Shown here in pieces: positions 25,142-32,420 of a DNA stretch of 64,000 bases. Both the position numbers and the translations under genes were made by a program. Each line of letters begins with the position of its first letter. The stretch's first letter is position 1. Origin of the DNA: Mycobacterium sp. ITM-2016-00317 (GTDB taxonomy: Bacteria > Actinomycetota > Actinomycetes > Mycobacteriales > Mycobacteriaceae); NCBI RefSeq assembly GCF_002968295.1, contig NZ_CP134399.1, forward strand, positions 3,348,001 to 3,412,000, in the 5' to 3' direction. The notes below the pieces were generated by a model that saw nothing but the letters and a program-made list of their open reading frames with translations, was not told the origin of the DNA and searched no databases.

Positions 25142-25630
25142 ATGATCAGGAACTCTTTCCGTGCACCACTACTGATGGCGGCAGCCGCCGCGGCCGCCAT
25201 CGTCACCGCACCGGCCGGCCTCGCGTCGCCGGGCCTGCTACCCGCCGGCGGCCCGCCGGGATGCTATGACCCCGACGGCACGGGCTGCGCCATGATGCCC
25301 CCGCCGCCTCCCCCGGGGCCAGGCGTTGCCGGTGCCGTCCCGGGCGGACCCGGCGGTGTGGCCGGACCCGGTGGCGCAGCAGGCGCCATCCCCGGCGGAC
25401 CCGGTGGTGTCGCCGGACCCGGCGGAGCAGCAGGCGCCATCCCCGGCGGACCCGGCGGTGTCGCCGGACCCGGCGGCGCCGCAGGCGCCATCCCCGGCGG
25501 ACCCGGCGGTGTCGCCGGACCCGGCGGCGCAGCAGGCGCCATCCCCGGCGGACCGGCCGGTGTCGCCGGACCCGGCGGCGCGGCAGGCTGCATTCCCGGC
25601 GTGGGCTGCGGAAGCGTCCCGGCGCCCTGA
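25142..25630 (+). CDS. Secreted Gly/Pro protein with 17-residue tandem repeats
   Basis: 162 residues. A signal peptide is visible: MIRNSFRAPLLMAAAAAAAIVTAPAGLAS, with cleavage likely near AGLAS. A mature head with two cysteines (GCYDPDGTGCAMM) and a proline run is followed by five 17-residue repeats (AGAIPGGPGGVAGPGGA type) at residues 63-147 and a C-terminal AGCIPGVGCGSVPAP. ATG 25142 follows GAGAAGGTAAAGG. The glycine-proline repeat resembles structural or surface proteins; the four cysteines, in two CxnC pairs at either end, suggest disulfide closure outside the cell. Function unknown. Confidence 0.75.
   Translation: MIRNSFRAPLLMAAAAAAAIVTAPAGLASPGLLPAGGPPGCYDPDGTGCAMMPPPPPPGPGVAGAVPGGPGGVAGPGGAAGAIPGGPGGVAGPGGAAGAIPGGPGGVAGPGGAAGAIPGGPGGVAGPGGAAGAIPGGPAGVAGPGGAAGCIPGVGCGSVPAP
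25328..25582 (+). repeat. Five 51-bp tandem repeats inside a coding sequence
   Basis: Five in-frame units encode 17 residues each. Unit 1 has V for I, units 2-4 are identical in protein, and unit 5 has PAG for PGG. Units 2-4 are also nearly identical in DNA, which implies recent duplication or active homogenisation. Copy number is likely to vary among strains. Confidence 0.9.
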
Positions 25631-25673
25631 CATCCCGCTCGGCCCCACCCGGGAACCTGAGCGCACCGGCGAT

Positions 25674-26228
25674 TCAGGAACCCGGGTGGTAGCCGGCGAT
25701 CAGTCGGTACACCGTGCGGTCGATCGCGGGCAGGATGTCGGTGATCGCGATCTCGCCCGCGGCGAACCTCCCGAGTAGCCCGTACACCACATTGGCGATC
25801 ACGGTGTCGAGGTCGGTGACGAACTCGTCGTCCACACCGCTGAGCGCGTCCATCGCGGCGGGTACCACCACATCCAGACCTCGGTGCAGGAGCCGCTTCC
25901 CACTCGGTCCGGTGCGCGCCCGGAAGTAGGCCGTGAGCATCTGGGGGTGACGCTCCCACGGTTCGAAGAGTGCGCGGAACAACCTCATCAAGGATTCGTG
26001 CAGCGACTCGCCGGGTTGCGCCCGCGCGTCGGTGACGGCCGCGTAGCGGTGGGTGTCGGTCCAAGCCTCCAGCGCGGCCAGGATGAGCTCGTCCCGATTC
26101 GAGTACCGCTTGTAGATCGTGGTCAGCGACGCATGCGAGCGGCGGGCCACCTCGCGCAACTGCACCGCGTCATAGCCCTCGTTCTCGAGCAGTTCGACGA
26201 CCACCGCCAGAATCGGATCCTCTGCCAT
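25674..26228 (-). CDS. TetR-family regulator, divergent from the SDR operon
   Basis: 184 residues. The N-terminal helix-turn-helix is AVQLREVARRSHASLTTIYKRYSNRDELILAAL at about 20-52, a standard TetR domain, followed by a helical ligand-binding part. Two palindromic sites (26260-26272 and 26283-26295) lie between its start and the divergent SDR operon, the expected arrangement for a local repressor that also controls itself. The inducer is unknown; given the partner genes it may be a lipophilic alcohol, terpene or sterol-like compound (inference). Confidence 0.85.
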   Translation of the reverse strand: MAEDPILAVVVELLENEGYDAVQLREVARRSHASLTTIYKRYSNRDELILAALEAWTDTHRYAAVTDARAQPGESLHESLMRLFRALFEPWERHPQMLTAYFRARTGPSGKRLLHRGLDVVVPAAMDALSGVDDEFVTDLDTVIANVVYGLLGRFAAGEIAITDILPAIDRTVYRLIAGYHPGS

Positions 26229-26259
26229 CTTCGTCTCGCCACATCCTTGCCACGGTTGA

Positions 26260-26272
26260 GTAACTCGGTTAC
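26260..26272. promoter_or_regulatory. Palindromic operator 1 (GTAAC-N3-GTTAC)
   Basis: GTAAC TCG GTTAC, a perfect 5-bp inverted repeat with a 3-base spacer. It lies 31 bases from the TetR start. Confidence 0.65.
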
Positions 26273-26282
26273 CGTACCGCCA

Positions 26283-26295
26283 GTAACGCTGTTAC
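26283..26295. promoter_or_regulatory. Palindromic operator 2 (AGTAAC-N3-GTTACT)
   Basis: GTAAC GCT GTTAC; with its flanking A and T the arms extend to six bases. It lies 18 bases before the SDR ATG. Its centre is 23 bases from that of operator 1, about two helical turns, so two TetR dimers could bind the same face. Confidence 0.65.
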
Positions 26296-26313
26296 TCGGA
26301 TTGATGGGGTGTC

Positions 26314-27144
26314 ATGGGGTTTCTCGAGGGCAAGGTCGCGTTCATCACCGGCGTCGCACGCGGGCAGGGACGTAGTCACGCGATCCGCCTGGCCGCCGAC
26401 GGCGCTGACATCATCGGCGTCGACATCTGCGCCGACATCGGATCCAACGGCTACCCGCTGGCCTCCGTGGCCGAACTTGAGGAGACCGTGGCGCTGGTCG
26501 AGGCCCAGGGCGCCAAGATGCTCGGCAGCGTCGCCGACGTCCGGGACTACCAGGTGCTCAAGAATGCGCTGGACCGGGGTGTCGAGCACTTCGGCCGGCT
26601 CGACATCGTCTGCGCGAACGCCGGCATCGCCACCATGGCCTTTCGCGAACTGACCGATGCCGAAGACCTGGAGATGTGGACCGACGTGCTCGACGTGAAT
26701 CTGGTCGGGACGTTCCACACCGCCAAGGCGGCGATCCCTCATCTGATCGCTGGTGGACGAGGCGGTTCCATGGTGTTCACCAGCTCCACCGCCGGACTGC
26801 GCGGGTTCGGCGGCATGCAGGGCGGCGGCCTGGGCTATGCCGCGTCCAAACACGGCATCGTCGGGTTGATGCGCGCTCTGGCCAATGCGCTTGCCCCGCA
26901 CAGCATCCGGGTCAACACCGTGCACCCGACCGCGGTCAACACGATGATGGCCGTCAATCCCGCGATGACTGCGTTCCTTGAGCACTATCCCGACGGCGGT
27001 CCGCACCTGCAGAACCCGATGCCGGTCGGCCTGCTGGAGCCCGAGGACATCAGCGCCGCGGTCGCCTACCTGGTCTCGGACGAGGCGAAGTACGTGACCG
27101 GAGTGACGTTCCCGGTCAACGCCGGCTTCTGCAACAAGCTATGA
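26314..27144 (+). CDS. Mycofactocin-coupled SDR oxidoreductase
   Basis: 276 residues. GKVAFITGVARGQGRSHAIRLAADGADIIGVDIC at 5-38 is the NAD loop with the ARGQGRSHA and VDIC motifs typical of the mycofactocin-dependent SDR family (carveol-dehydrogenase-like). The active site is S-Y-K, with YAASK at about 182-186. An insertion around IGSNGYPLASVAELEETVALVE is also family-typical; it retains the nicotinamide so that it is recycled by mycofactocin. It probably oxidises a secondary alcohol. It is the first gene behind the twin operators and overlaps the next SDR by ATGA. Confidence 0.88.
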   Translation: MGFLEGKVAFITGVARGQGRSHAIRLAADGADIIGVDICADIGSNGYPLASVAELEETVALVEAQGAKMLGSVADVRDYQVLKNALDRGVEHFGRLDIVCANAGIATMAFRELTDAEDLEMWTDVLDVNLVGTFHTAKAAIPHLIAGGRGGSMVFTSSTAGLRGFGGMQGGGLGYAASKHGIVGLMRALANALAPHSIRVNTVHPTAVNTMMAVNPAMTAFLEHYPDGGPHLQNPMPVGLLEPEDISAAVAYLVSDEAKYVTGVTFPVNAGFCNKL

Positions 27145-27947
27145 GCGCCGGACGCGTCGCGGGCAAGCGGGTGCTGATCACCGGCGCCGCCCGCGGGATG
27201 GGCCGCAGTCACGCCGTGCGGCTGGCCGAGGAGGGCGCCGATCTGATCCTCGTCGACATCTGCGAGTCACTGCCCGAGATCGAGTACCCGCTCGCCTCCC
27301 CCGACGAGCTGACCGAAACCGCGCGGCTGGTCGAGAGTTCGGGCCGACGCGCCGTCACCCACATCGTCGACGTGCGCGACGGTGCCGCACTGGCCGCCGC
27401 CGTCGACGACGGTGTCGCCCGGCTCGGCGGCCTGGACGCCGCGGTGGCCAATGCCGGCGTGTTGACCGCGGGAACCTGGGACACCACCACCGCCGAACAG
27501 TGGCGGACGGTGGTCGACGTCAACCTGATCGGCGCCTGGAATACCTGTGCCGCCGCGCTGCCCCACCTCGTCGGTGATGGCGGCAGCCTGGTGAACATCA
27601 GTTCCGCGGCCGGGATCAAGGGCACACCGCTGCACACGCCCTACACCGCGTCCAAGCACGGCGTGGTCGGGATGAGCAAGGCACTGGCCAATGAGCTTGC
27701 CGCCCAGAGCGTCCGGGTCAACACCGTGCACCCGACCGGGGTGGCGACCGGCATGCGACCCGCGTCGCTGCACGACCTGATCGCCGAACAGCGGCCCGAT
27801 CTCGGTCCGCTGTTCCTCAATGCGCTGCCGATCCAGATGGCCGAGGCGGTGGACATCAGCAACGCGGTGCTGTTCCTGGTGTCCGACGAGTCGCGGTACG
27901 TGACCGGGCTGGAATTCAAGGTCGACGCCGGTGTCACCCTGCGCTGA
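27141..27947 (+). CDS. Second mycofactocin-type SDR oxidoreductase
   Basis: 268 residues, clearly a paralogue of the preceding gene. It has GKRVLITGAARGMGRSHAVRLAEEGADLILVDIC, then NAGV, and the catalytic YTASK at about 171-175. It shares the EYPLASPDEL insertion of the mycofactocin-coupled group. Translation is coupled to the first SDR by a four-base overlap. Two related dehydrogenases in one operon could oxidise different alcohols or successive positions of one substrate. Confidence 0.87.
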   Translation: MSAGRVAGKRVLITGAARGMGRSHAVRLAEEGADLILVDICESLPEIEYPLASPDELTETARLVESSGRRAVTHIVDVRDGAALAAAVDDGVARLGGLDAAVANAGVLTAGTWDTTTAEQWRTVVDVNLIGAWNTCAAALPHLVGDGGSLVNISSAAGIKGTPLHTPYTASKHGVVGMSKALANELAAQSVRVNTVHPTGVATGMRPASLHDLIAEQRPDLGPLFLNALPIQMAEAVDISNAVLFLVSDESRYVTGLEFKVDAGVTLR

Positions 27948-27968
27948 CCCGTACGAGGAGACAATGCC

Positions 27969-28781
27969 ATGAGCGCAACCGACACGGCCCGGCTCGAACG
28001 GACGCGGCAGGCCTTCGCCGACGTCATGACATTCGCACCGCCCGAACCGGGCACCCCGGCGGCATGGCACATGCTGGAGTTCGTCTTCGGTGACGTGTGG
28101 CAGCGGCCCGGATTGAGCAGGCGGGACCGCCATTTCGTGACGCTGCCGTGCGTCGCCTCCGCCGACGCCGAGGGCCCGCTGCGCGACCACGTCTACGCGG
28201 CTCTCAACAGCGGTGACTTGACGATCACTGAAATGCGGGAATCCGTATTGCATTTCGCGGTCTACGGTGGGTGGCCGAAGGCCTCGCGGCTGAACATGGT
28301 GGTCGACGAACAGTGGGCCCGCATCCACGCCGAACGCGGGCAACCTGTGCCGCCGCCGGATCCGCTGTTGCCGTTGAGCACACCGAGTGACCCCGAGGCC
28401 CGTCTGGCCGCCGGCGCGGAGTCCTTCAAGGAGGTCAACTGCCTGCCCTTCGCGCCCGACCGGGACAATCCGTTCCACGGCGCAGGCATCCTGAACTTCG
28501 TCTTCGGGGAGATGTGGTTACGTCCGGGCCTGGGCATGCGTGAGCGACGCCTGATCACCGTGGCCTGTGTCGCGTTCCAGGACGCCCCGTACCCGATCGT
28601 CAGCCACGTCTACGCCGCGCTGAAGAGCCGCGACCTGTCGTTCGCCGAAATGGACGAGATCACAGTCCATTTCGCGGCATACTACGGATGGCCGAAGGCC
28701 GCTCATCTGAGCCAGGTGGTGGCCGATCAGCGGCGCCGGGTCTCCGAGGAGTGGACGGCCGAAGGCTGCGCCCTGCCCTAG
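27969..28781 (+). CDS. Carboxymuconolactone-decarboxylase-like protein with two CMD domains
   Basis: 270 residues built as an internal duplication. GDVWQRPGLSRRDRHFVTLPCVASADAEGPLRDHVYAALNSGDLTITEMRESVLHFAVYGGWPKAS is repeated later as GEMWLRPGLGMRERRLITVACVAFQDAPYPIVSHVYAALKSRDLSFAEMDEITVHFAAYYGWPKAA. Each copy matches one CMD unit and keeps the usual His in DHVYAAL/SHVYAAL. The CXXC seen in AhpD relatives is absent, so peroxidase chemistry is unlikely. It is the third gene of the TetR-controlled operon, 21 bases after the SDR pair, and its last four bases overlap the convergent kinase gene. Confidence 0.82.
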   Translation: MSATDTARLERTRQAFADVMTFAPPEPGTPAAWHMLEFVFGDVWQRPGLSRRDRHFVTLPCVASADAEGPLRDHVYAALNSGDLTITEMRESVLHFAVYGGWPKASRLNMVVDEQWARIHAERGQPVPPPDPLLPLSTPSDPEARLAAGAESFKEVNCLPFAPDRDNPFHGAGILNFVFGEMWLRPGLGMRERRLITVACVAFQDAPYPIVSHVYAALKSRDLSFAEMDEITVHFAAYYGWPKAAHLSQVVADQRRRVSEEWTAEGCALP

Positions 28782-29785
28782 GGGCGCTCGACGACGCCCA
28801 GGTCGGCCAGGCCGATCGCCGTCAGCGCCGAGACACCGTCGGAAGACAGCACACCCGTGCCGGCCGGCACCACGCCCATCAGGCAGATCACCGCCATCTT
28901 GTAGGCATTGAAGGCCCGATACCAGGGCCGGTTCTGCGATGCGCGACCGCTGACCGCTTCATAGTGTGCGATCAGCTCGTCGACCGACAGCGCACCCGGA
29001 TGATCGGCGATCCCGCCCCGCTGCCTCCACGCCAACTCCAGCCAGCCGATGTCGGTCAACGGGTCGCCGACGGTGGCCAGCTCCCAGGAGAACACCGCGC
29101 CGACGACACCATCGACGAAGGCGAAGTTGCCCGGCCGGGCGTCGCCGTGCACCAGGGTCGCAGCCGGGCACCCTGCGGGCATGCTGTCCCACAGAGCCGC
29201 CAGCAGACGCTCCAACGCGGGCAGCGGCCCACACTCGACGCGGGTCATCTGCTCCGCCCAGTGATCGAGTTCCCTGACCAGGTGGGTGGCGCCGTCGTCG
29301 AGCGCCCGCAACCCGGTGGCGTCGAGATCCACCGCATGGATCGCGGCGAGCTGTTCGGCCACGCTTCTGCACATCCGCGCGACGATCTCGTCGGATTCCC
29401 CTGCGAGGGCGCCGGAGTCGCACACCGTTGCGTCGACGCGCTCCATCACCAGGAACGGCAGGCCCAGCACGTCGCCGGCCCGGTCCCACCACAGCGCCTT
29501 CGGCGCCCGCACCGGGGTCGACTCCAGCGCCCGCAGGAGCGTGAACAGCCTGCCCGGGTTGTCCGGTGCCTGCGGGCCCATCCGGACCACCACGTCGCGG
29601 CAGCTGTCGTGGCCGCCGCGCGAGGTCACCACGGTCAGCACCATCATCTCGGCGGAACCTCGGGATGCCACCCTGTCCAGACCTTCGATGCGCACGTCGT
29701 CGGCGTCGGTGATCTGGAGGCGCAGCCATCCGGTCAGCCGATCTGCGACGTCTTCTGCGGTCAGCACCGCAGCCGAGAAAGACAT
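28778..29785 (-). CDS. APH-type phosphotransferase with altered metal-binding residue
   Basis: 335 residues of the mycobacterial acyl-CoA-dehydrogenase-associated phosphotransferase type. FLVMERVDA at 111-119 is the hinge, and HGDARPGN at 213-220 the catalytic loop. The second metal motif normally reads (V/I)DWE but here is FSWE (232-235), so the DFG-equivalent aspartate is serine at 233. ELATVGDPLTDIGW follows as in functional members. It could be a pseudokinase or have an altered mechanism. It overlaps the CMD gene stop by four bases and is convergent with it. Confidence 0.8.
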   Translation of the reverse strand: MSFSAAVLTAEDVADRLTGWLRLQITDADDVRIEGLDRVASRGSAEMMVLTVVTSRGGHDSCRDVVVRMGPQAPDNPGRLFTLLRALESTPVRAPKALWWDRAGDVLGLPFLVMERVDATVCDSGALAGESDEIVARMCRSVAEQLAAIHAVDLDATGLRALDDGATHLVRELDHWAEQMTRVECGPLPALERLLAALWDSMPAGCPAATLVHGDARPGNFAFVDGVVGAVFSWELATVGDPLTDIGWLELAWRQRGGIADHPGALSVDELIAHYEAVSGRASQNRPWYRAFNAYKMAVICLMGVVPAGTGVLSSDGVSALTAIGLADLGVVERP

Positions 29786-29853
29786 CCGGTCACGCTATCG
29801 GACAGTTTCAAATTTATGTCCGAGATCACGTCACCAGCCGTGAAATGTCCTGG

Positions 29854-30474
29854 TCAGCGCACCAGCGCCCGGATGACATACCGATCGACGAAGCGTCGTT
29901 TCGCCGCAAGGGGTCGATGCCGCCAACTCGCCGTGAGCAGGAACGACGATGTCGCGGACATCCACTGCACCGTCTCGCGCAGATCGAGATCCGCATACAC
30001 CTGCCCGTCGTCCTTCCACGACGTGAACAGCGGTCCGAACCGTGCGGCCACCACATCGGTGATCGACTGCGACCCCGCTTCGAGAACTGTTGCCAGGCCA
30101 GCGCTCTCGCCGGCGTAGAGGGCGAGGTTGAGCGGATCCCCGCTGTCCACCGCTGCCACCGGCAGCAGGACCAGATCACGGATGCTCGACGCCGCGTGCT
30201 GCGGCTTCCGCAACTCCGCGACCCACCGCGCGCACGCCCTGTCGACGCGCCGCAGGATGAGCCCGAGCAGCAGGTCGTCGCGGTTCGGGTAGTAGCGGTA
30301 GACCGTCGAGCGCACCACCTTCGCCGAGTCGGCGACCTCGGCCATCCGGATCTGGGTGTCACCACGGGCGATCACACACCGCTCGGCGGCATCCAGCAGC
30401 CGGTCGCGGGCCTCCTCGTCGTTGAGCAGCGCGCGGTCGTCACCCCAGTTCCGGCCCGCCCGGGAAGTCGGCAT
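29854..30474 (-). CDS. TetR-family regulator
   Basis: 206 residues. The helix-turn-helix IRMAEVADSAKVVRSTVYRYYPNRDDLLLGLILRR sits at about 42-76. The remainder is a helical dimerisation and ligand-binding domain ending in RRFVDRYVIRALVR. ATG 30474 was chosen as the last start before the conserved DRLLDAAERCVIARGDTQ region; an ATG at 30483 is an alternative. It is divergent from the LysR gene, with 48 bases between that include an inverted repeat. The regulated gene may be either neighbour. Confidence 0.83.
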   Translation of the reverse strand: MPTSRAGRNWGDDRALLNDEEARDRLLDAAERCVIARGDTQIRMAEVADSAKVVRSTVYRYYPNRDDLLLGLILRRVDRACARWVAELRKPQHAASSIRDLVLLPVAAVDSGDPLNLALYAGESAGLATVLEAGSQSITDVVAARFGPLFTSWKDDGQVYADLDLRETVQWMSATSSFLLTASWRHRPLAAKRRFVDRYVIRALVR

Positions 30475-30495
30475 GACGCCGATGGTGCCACGCGT

Positions 30496-30512
30496 TTGCC
30501 GTCGGCCAGCAA
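30496..30512. promoter_or_regulatory. Inverted repeat TTGC-N9-GCAA between divergent regulators
   Basis: TTGC (30496-30499) and GCAA (30509-30512) form a symmetrical site 11 bases before the LysR start. It could be an autoregulatory LysR-type box, though the spacing is not the textbook T-N11-A. Short arms leave this weak. Confidence 0.35.
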
Positions 30513-30522
30513 CAATCCGGTG

Positions 30523-31437
30523 ATGGAGACACGTCGTCTGGAACTGCTGCTGGCGCTGTCGCGTCTGGGCTCGATGCGTGCCGTGGCAGACATGCACGAT
30601 CTGACCACCTCGACGGTGTCCCAGCAGATCGCCGCGTTGTCCCGCGACACCGGGGCCAAGCTGATCGAACCCGAGGGCCGCCGCGTGCGGCTGACCCCCG
30701 CGGGCAGGCGGCTGGCCGATCACGCGGTGACGATCCTGGCCGCGGTCGACAGCGCCCGTCTGGATCTCGACCCCGAAGCCGAACCCGCGGGCACCGTCCG
30801 GGTCGGCGGCTTCGCCACCGGCATCCGGGTGTCGCTGCTGCCGGCCGTCGCCGACCTCGCCGCGCACCACCCCGAGGTCCGGGTGGTCATCAGCGAGTAC
30901 GAACCACTGGAGGTGTTCGCCCTGCTCACCGCCGACGATCTCGACCTCGCGCTGACCTACGACTTCAACCTGGCCCCGGCGTCCCCGGGCCCCGACCTGG
31001 ACGCCGTGCCGCTGTGGTCGACGGGCTGGGGCCTCGCGGTGCCGTCCGGGACGCTGGCCGACACCCCCTTGGCGGCGTTCGCCGAATCCACCTGGATCGT
31101 GAACTCACGCAACACCGGCGACGAGACCGCGGTGCGCACGCTCGCGTCGCTGGCCGGCTTCACCCCGTCGATCGCCCATCAGATCGACAGCCTCGACCTC
31201 GTCGAGGACCTCGTGGTCGCGGGCTTCGGGGTGGGACTGTTGCCGTTGGACCGACCGACCAGTCCCGGGGTCACCGTGCTCGAGCTCCAGAATCCGGCCC
31301 TGACGCTGACGGCGTACGCGGTGACCCGCCGCGGTCGCGCGGAGTGGTCGCCGCTGCGGGCCGTCCTGGACCTGATGCGCCCGCCGTCCGGGGAGTTGTC
31401 GCGGCCGCTCTGGCCTCGGCCCGAGGCCGGTCCCTAG
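30523..31437 (+). CDS. LysR-family transcriptional regulator
   Basis: 304 residues. The winged-helix N-terminus RRLELLLALSRLGSMRAVADMHDLTTSTVSQQIAALSRDTGAKLIEPEGRRVRLTPAGRRL covers residues 4-64. It is followed by a two-lobe effector domain (VRVGGFATGIRVSLLPAVADLAAHHPEVRVVISEYEP and VGLLPLDRPTSPGVTVLEL). The HTH helix has the usual STVSQQI. The DNA target is probably the adjacent gene or itself. It is divergent from the TetR gene; ATG 30523 is close to the putative box. Confidence 0.85.
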   Translation: METRRLELLLALSRLGSMRAVADMHDLTTSTVSQQIAALSRDTGAKLIEPEGRRVRLTPAGRRLADHAVTILAAVDSARLDLDPEAEPAGTVRVGGFATGIRVSLLPAVADLAAHHPEVRVVISEYEPLEVFALLTADDLDLALTYDFNLAPASPGPDLDAVPLWSTGWGLAVPSGTLADTPLAAFAESTWIVNSRNTGDETAVRTLASLAGFTPSIAHQIDSLDLVEDLVVAGFGVGLLPLDRPTSPGVTVLELQNPALTLTAYAVTRRGRAEWSPLRAVLDLMRPPSGELSRPLWPRPEAGP

Positions 31438-31497
31438 GGGTTCGGCAACCCGCAGCGGCCTGGTTTGCCTGCCGTGGACCCGGGGAACACAGGCCGC

Positions 31498-32406
31498 ATG
31501 TTGATCCGACGTGTTGCGCGCCCGATGCTGTCTGCAGTGTTCATCTCGCGTGGGGTCGAGGCGCTGAGAAGCCCGAAACCCGCCACCGACGCCACCCGCC
31601 AGACACTCGAGGGGCTGAGCAAGCTGCCCGATCCGGTCGGCACCAATGTGCCCGCCAACGCCGAGACCGTCGCAAAGGTCACCGCCGCCGTTCAGATCGG
31701 CGGCGGGCTGCTGCTGGCGACCGGCAAGCTCCCCCGCGTGGCCTCGGCCGCGCTCGCGTTGAGCGTGGTGCCGAGTTCACTTGGCGGACATGCCTTCTGG
31801 AACGAGGACGACCCGCAGCGCAAGGCCGATGAACGGCGCGCCTTCATCACCGACGTCAGCCTGATCGGCGGTCTGATCATCGCCGCCGTGGACACCGAGG
31901 GCAAACCCTCCCTCGGCTGGCGTGGCCGCCGCGCGGCGCACAAGGTCTCAGAGGCCGTCGCGTCCGCCCTTCCCGCAGGCGCTGCGGCCGGCAGCTCGCT
32001 GACCGACAGTGCGTTCGCCGAAAAGGTGGGTCACGGCCTGCACGTCGGCGCCGAGCGTGGCCGCGAGTTTGCGCATGTGGCCCGGGAACGCGGCGGTGAA
32101 CTCGCCGAGGTTGCCCGCGAACGCGGCGGTGAATGGGCCGAGGTGGCTCGCGACCGCGCCCCGGAACTGGCCGAGGCCGCCCGCGAGCGTGCCGCCGAAC
32201 TCGCCGAGATCGCGCGGGAACGTGGCGGCGAGTGGGCCGACGTCGCCCGCGACCGCGCCCCGGAACTGGCCGACGTCGCCCGCGACCGTGCCGCCGAACT
32301 CGCCGAGATCGCCCGCGAACGGGCCGAGCTGGCCCGCGAGCGCGCGACCGTCCTGGCCGACGCCGCAGGCACCGAGGTCAAGAAGAAGAAGCACCGGCTG
32401 CGCTGA
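31498..32406 (+). CDS. DoxX-like membrane protein with an 11-residue-repeat coiled-coil tail
   Basis: 302 residues. Residues 1-135 are a four-helix DoxX-type membrane domain (MLIRRVARPMLSAVFISRG, QIGGGLLLATG, AALALSVVPSSLGGHAFW, LIGGLIIAAVD). Residues 194-288 are charged and repeat in 11-residue units of the form (V/I)AR(E/D)R..E(L/W)A(E/D), ending in a KKKKHR tail. Hendecads favour a long, near-straight helix or right-handed coiled coil, as in LEA-type or apolipoprotein-like stabilisers. ATG 31498 is preferred over 31465 because it starts at the membrane domain. Its role is unknown; stress protection or membrane scaffolding is inference. Confidence 0.78.
   Translation: MLIRRVARPMLSAVFISRGVEALRSPKPATDATRQTLEGLSKLPDPVGTNVPANAETVAKVTAAVQIGGGLLLATGKLPRVASAALALSVVPSSLGGHAFWNEDDPQRKADERRAFITDVSLIGGLIIAAVDTEGKPSLGWRGRRAAHKVSEAVASALPAGAAAGSSLTDSAFAEKVGHGLHVGAERGREFAHVARERGGELAEVARERGGEWAEVARDRAPELAEAARERAAELAEIARERGGEWADVARDRAPELADVARDRAAELAEIARERAELARERATVLADAAGTEVKKKKHRLR
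32077..32361 (+). repeat. Hendecad repeats in the DoxX protein
   Basis: Eight 11-residue units and one 7-residue unit (residues 194-288). At the DNA level the 33-bp units are similar but not identical, so this is an old, diverged tandem repeat. The 7-residue step is the usual way a coiled coil corrects register. Confidence 0.8.
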
Positions 32407-32420
32407 GCGCGGCCCGGGCA

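Noticed and set aside
25328..25582. Regular repeats resembling a CRISPR array
   Set aside because: The 51-bp units are contiguous, without spacers, and code in frame for a Gly/Pro repeat.
31440..31497. SigF promoter before the DoxX gene (GGTTT-N16-GGGAAC)
   Set aside because: Two mismatches in the -10 element; not reliable.
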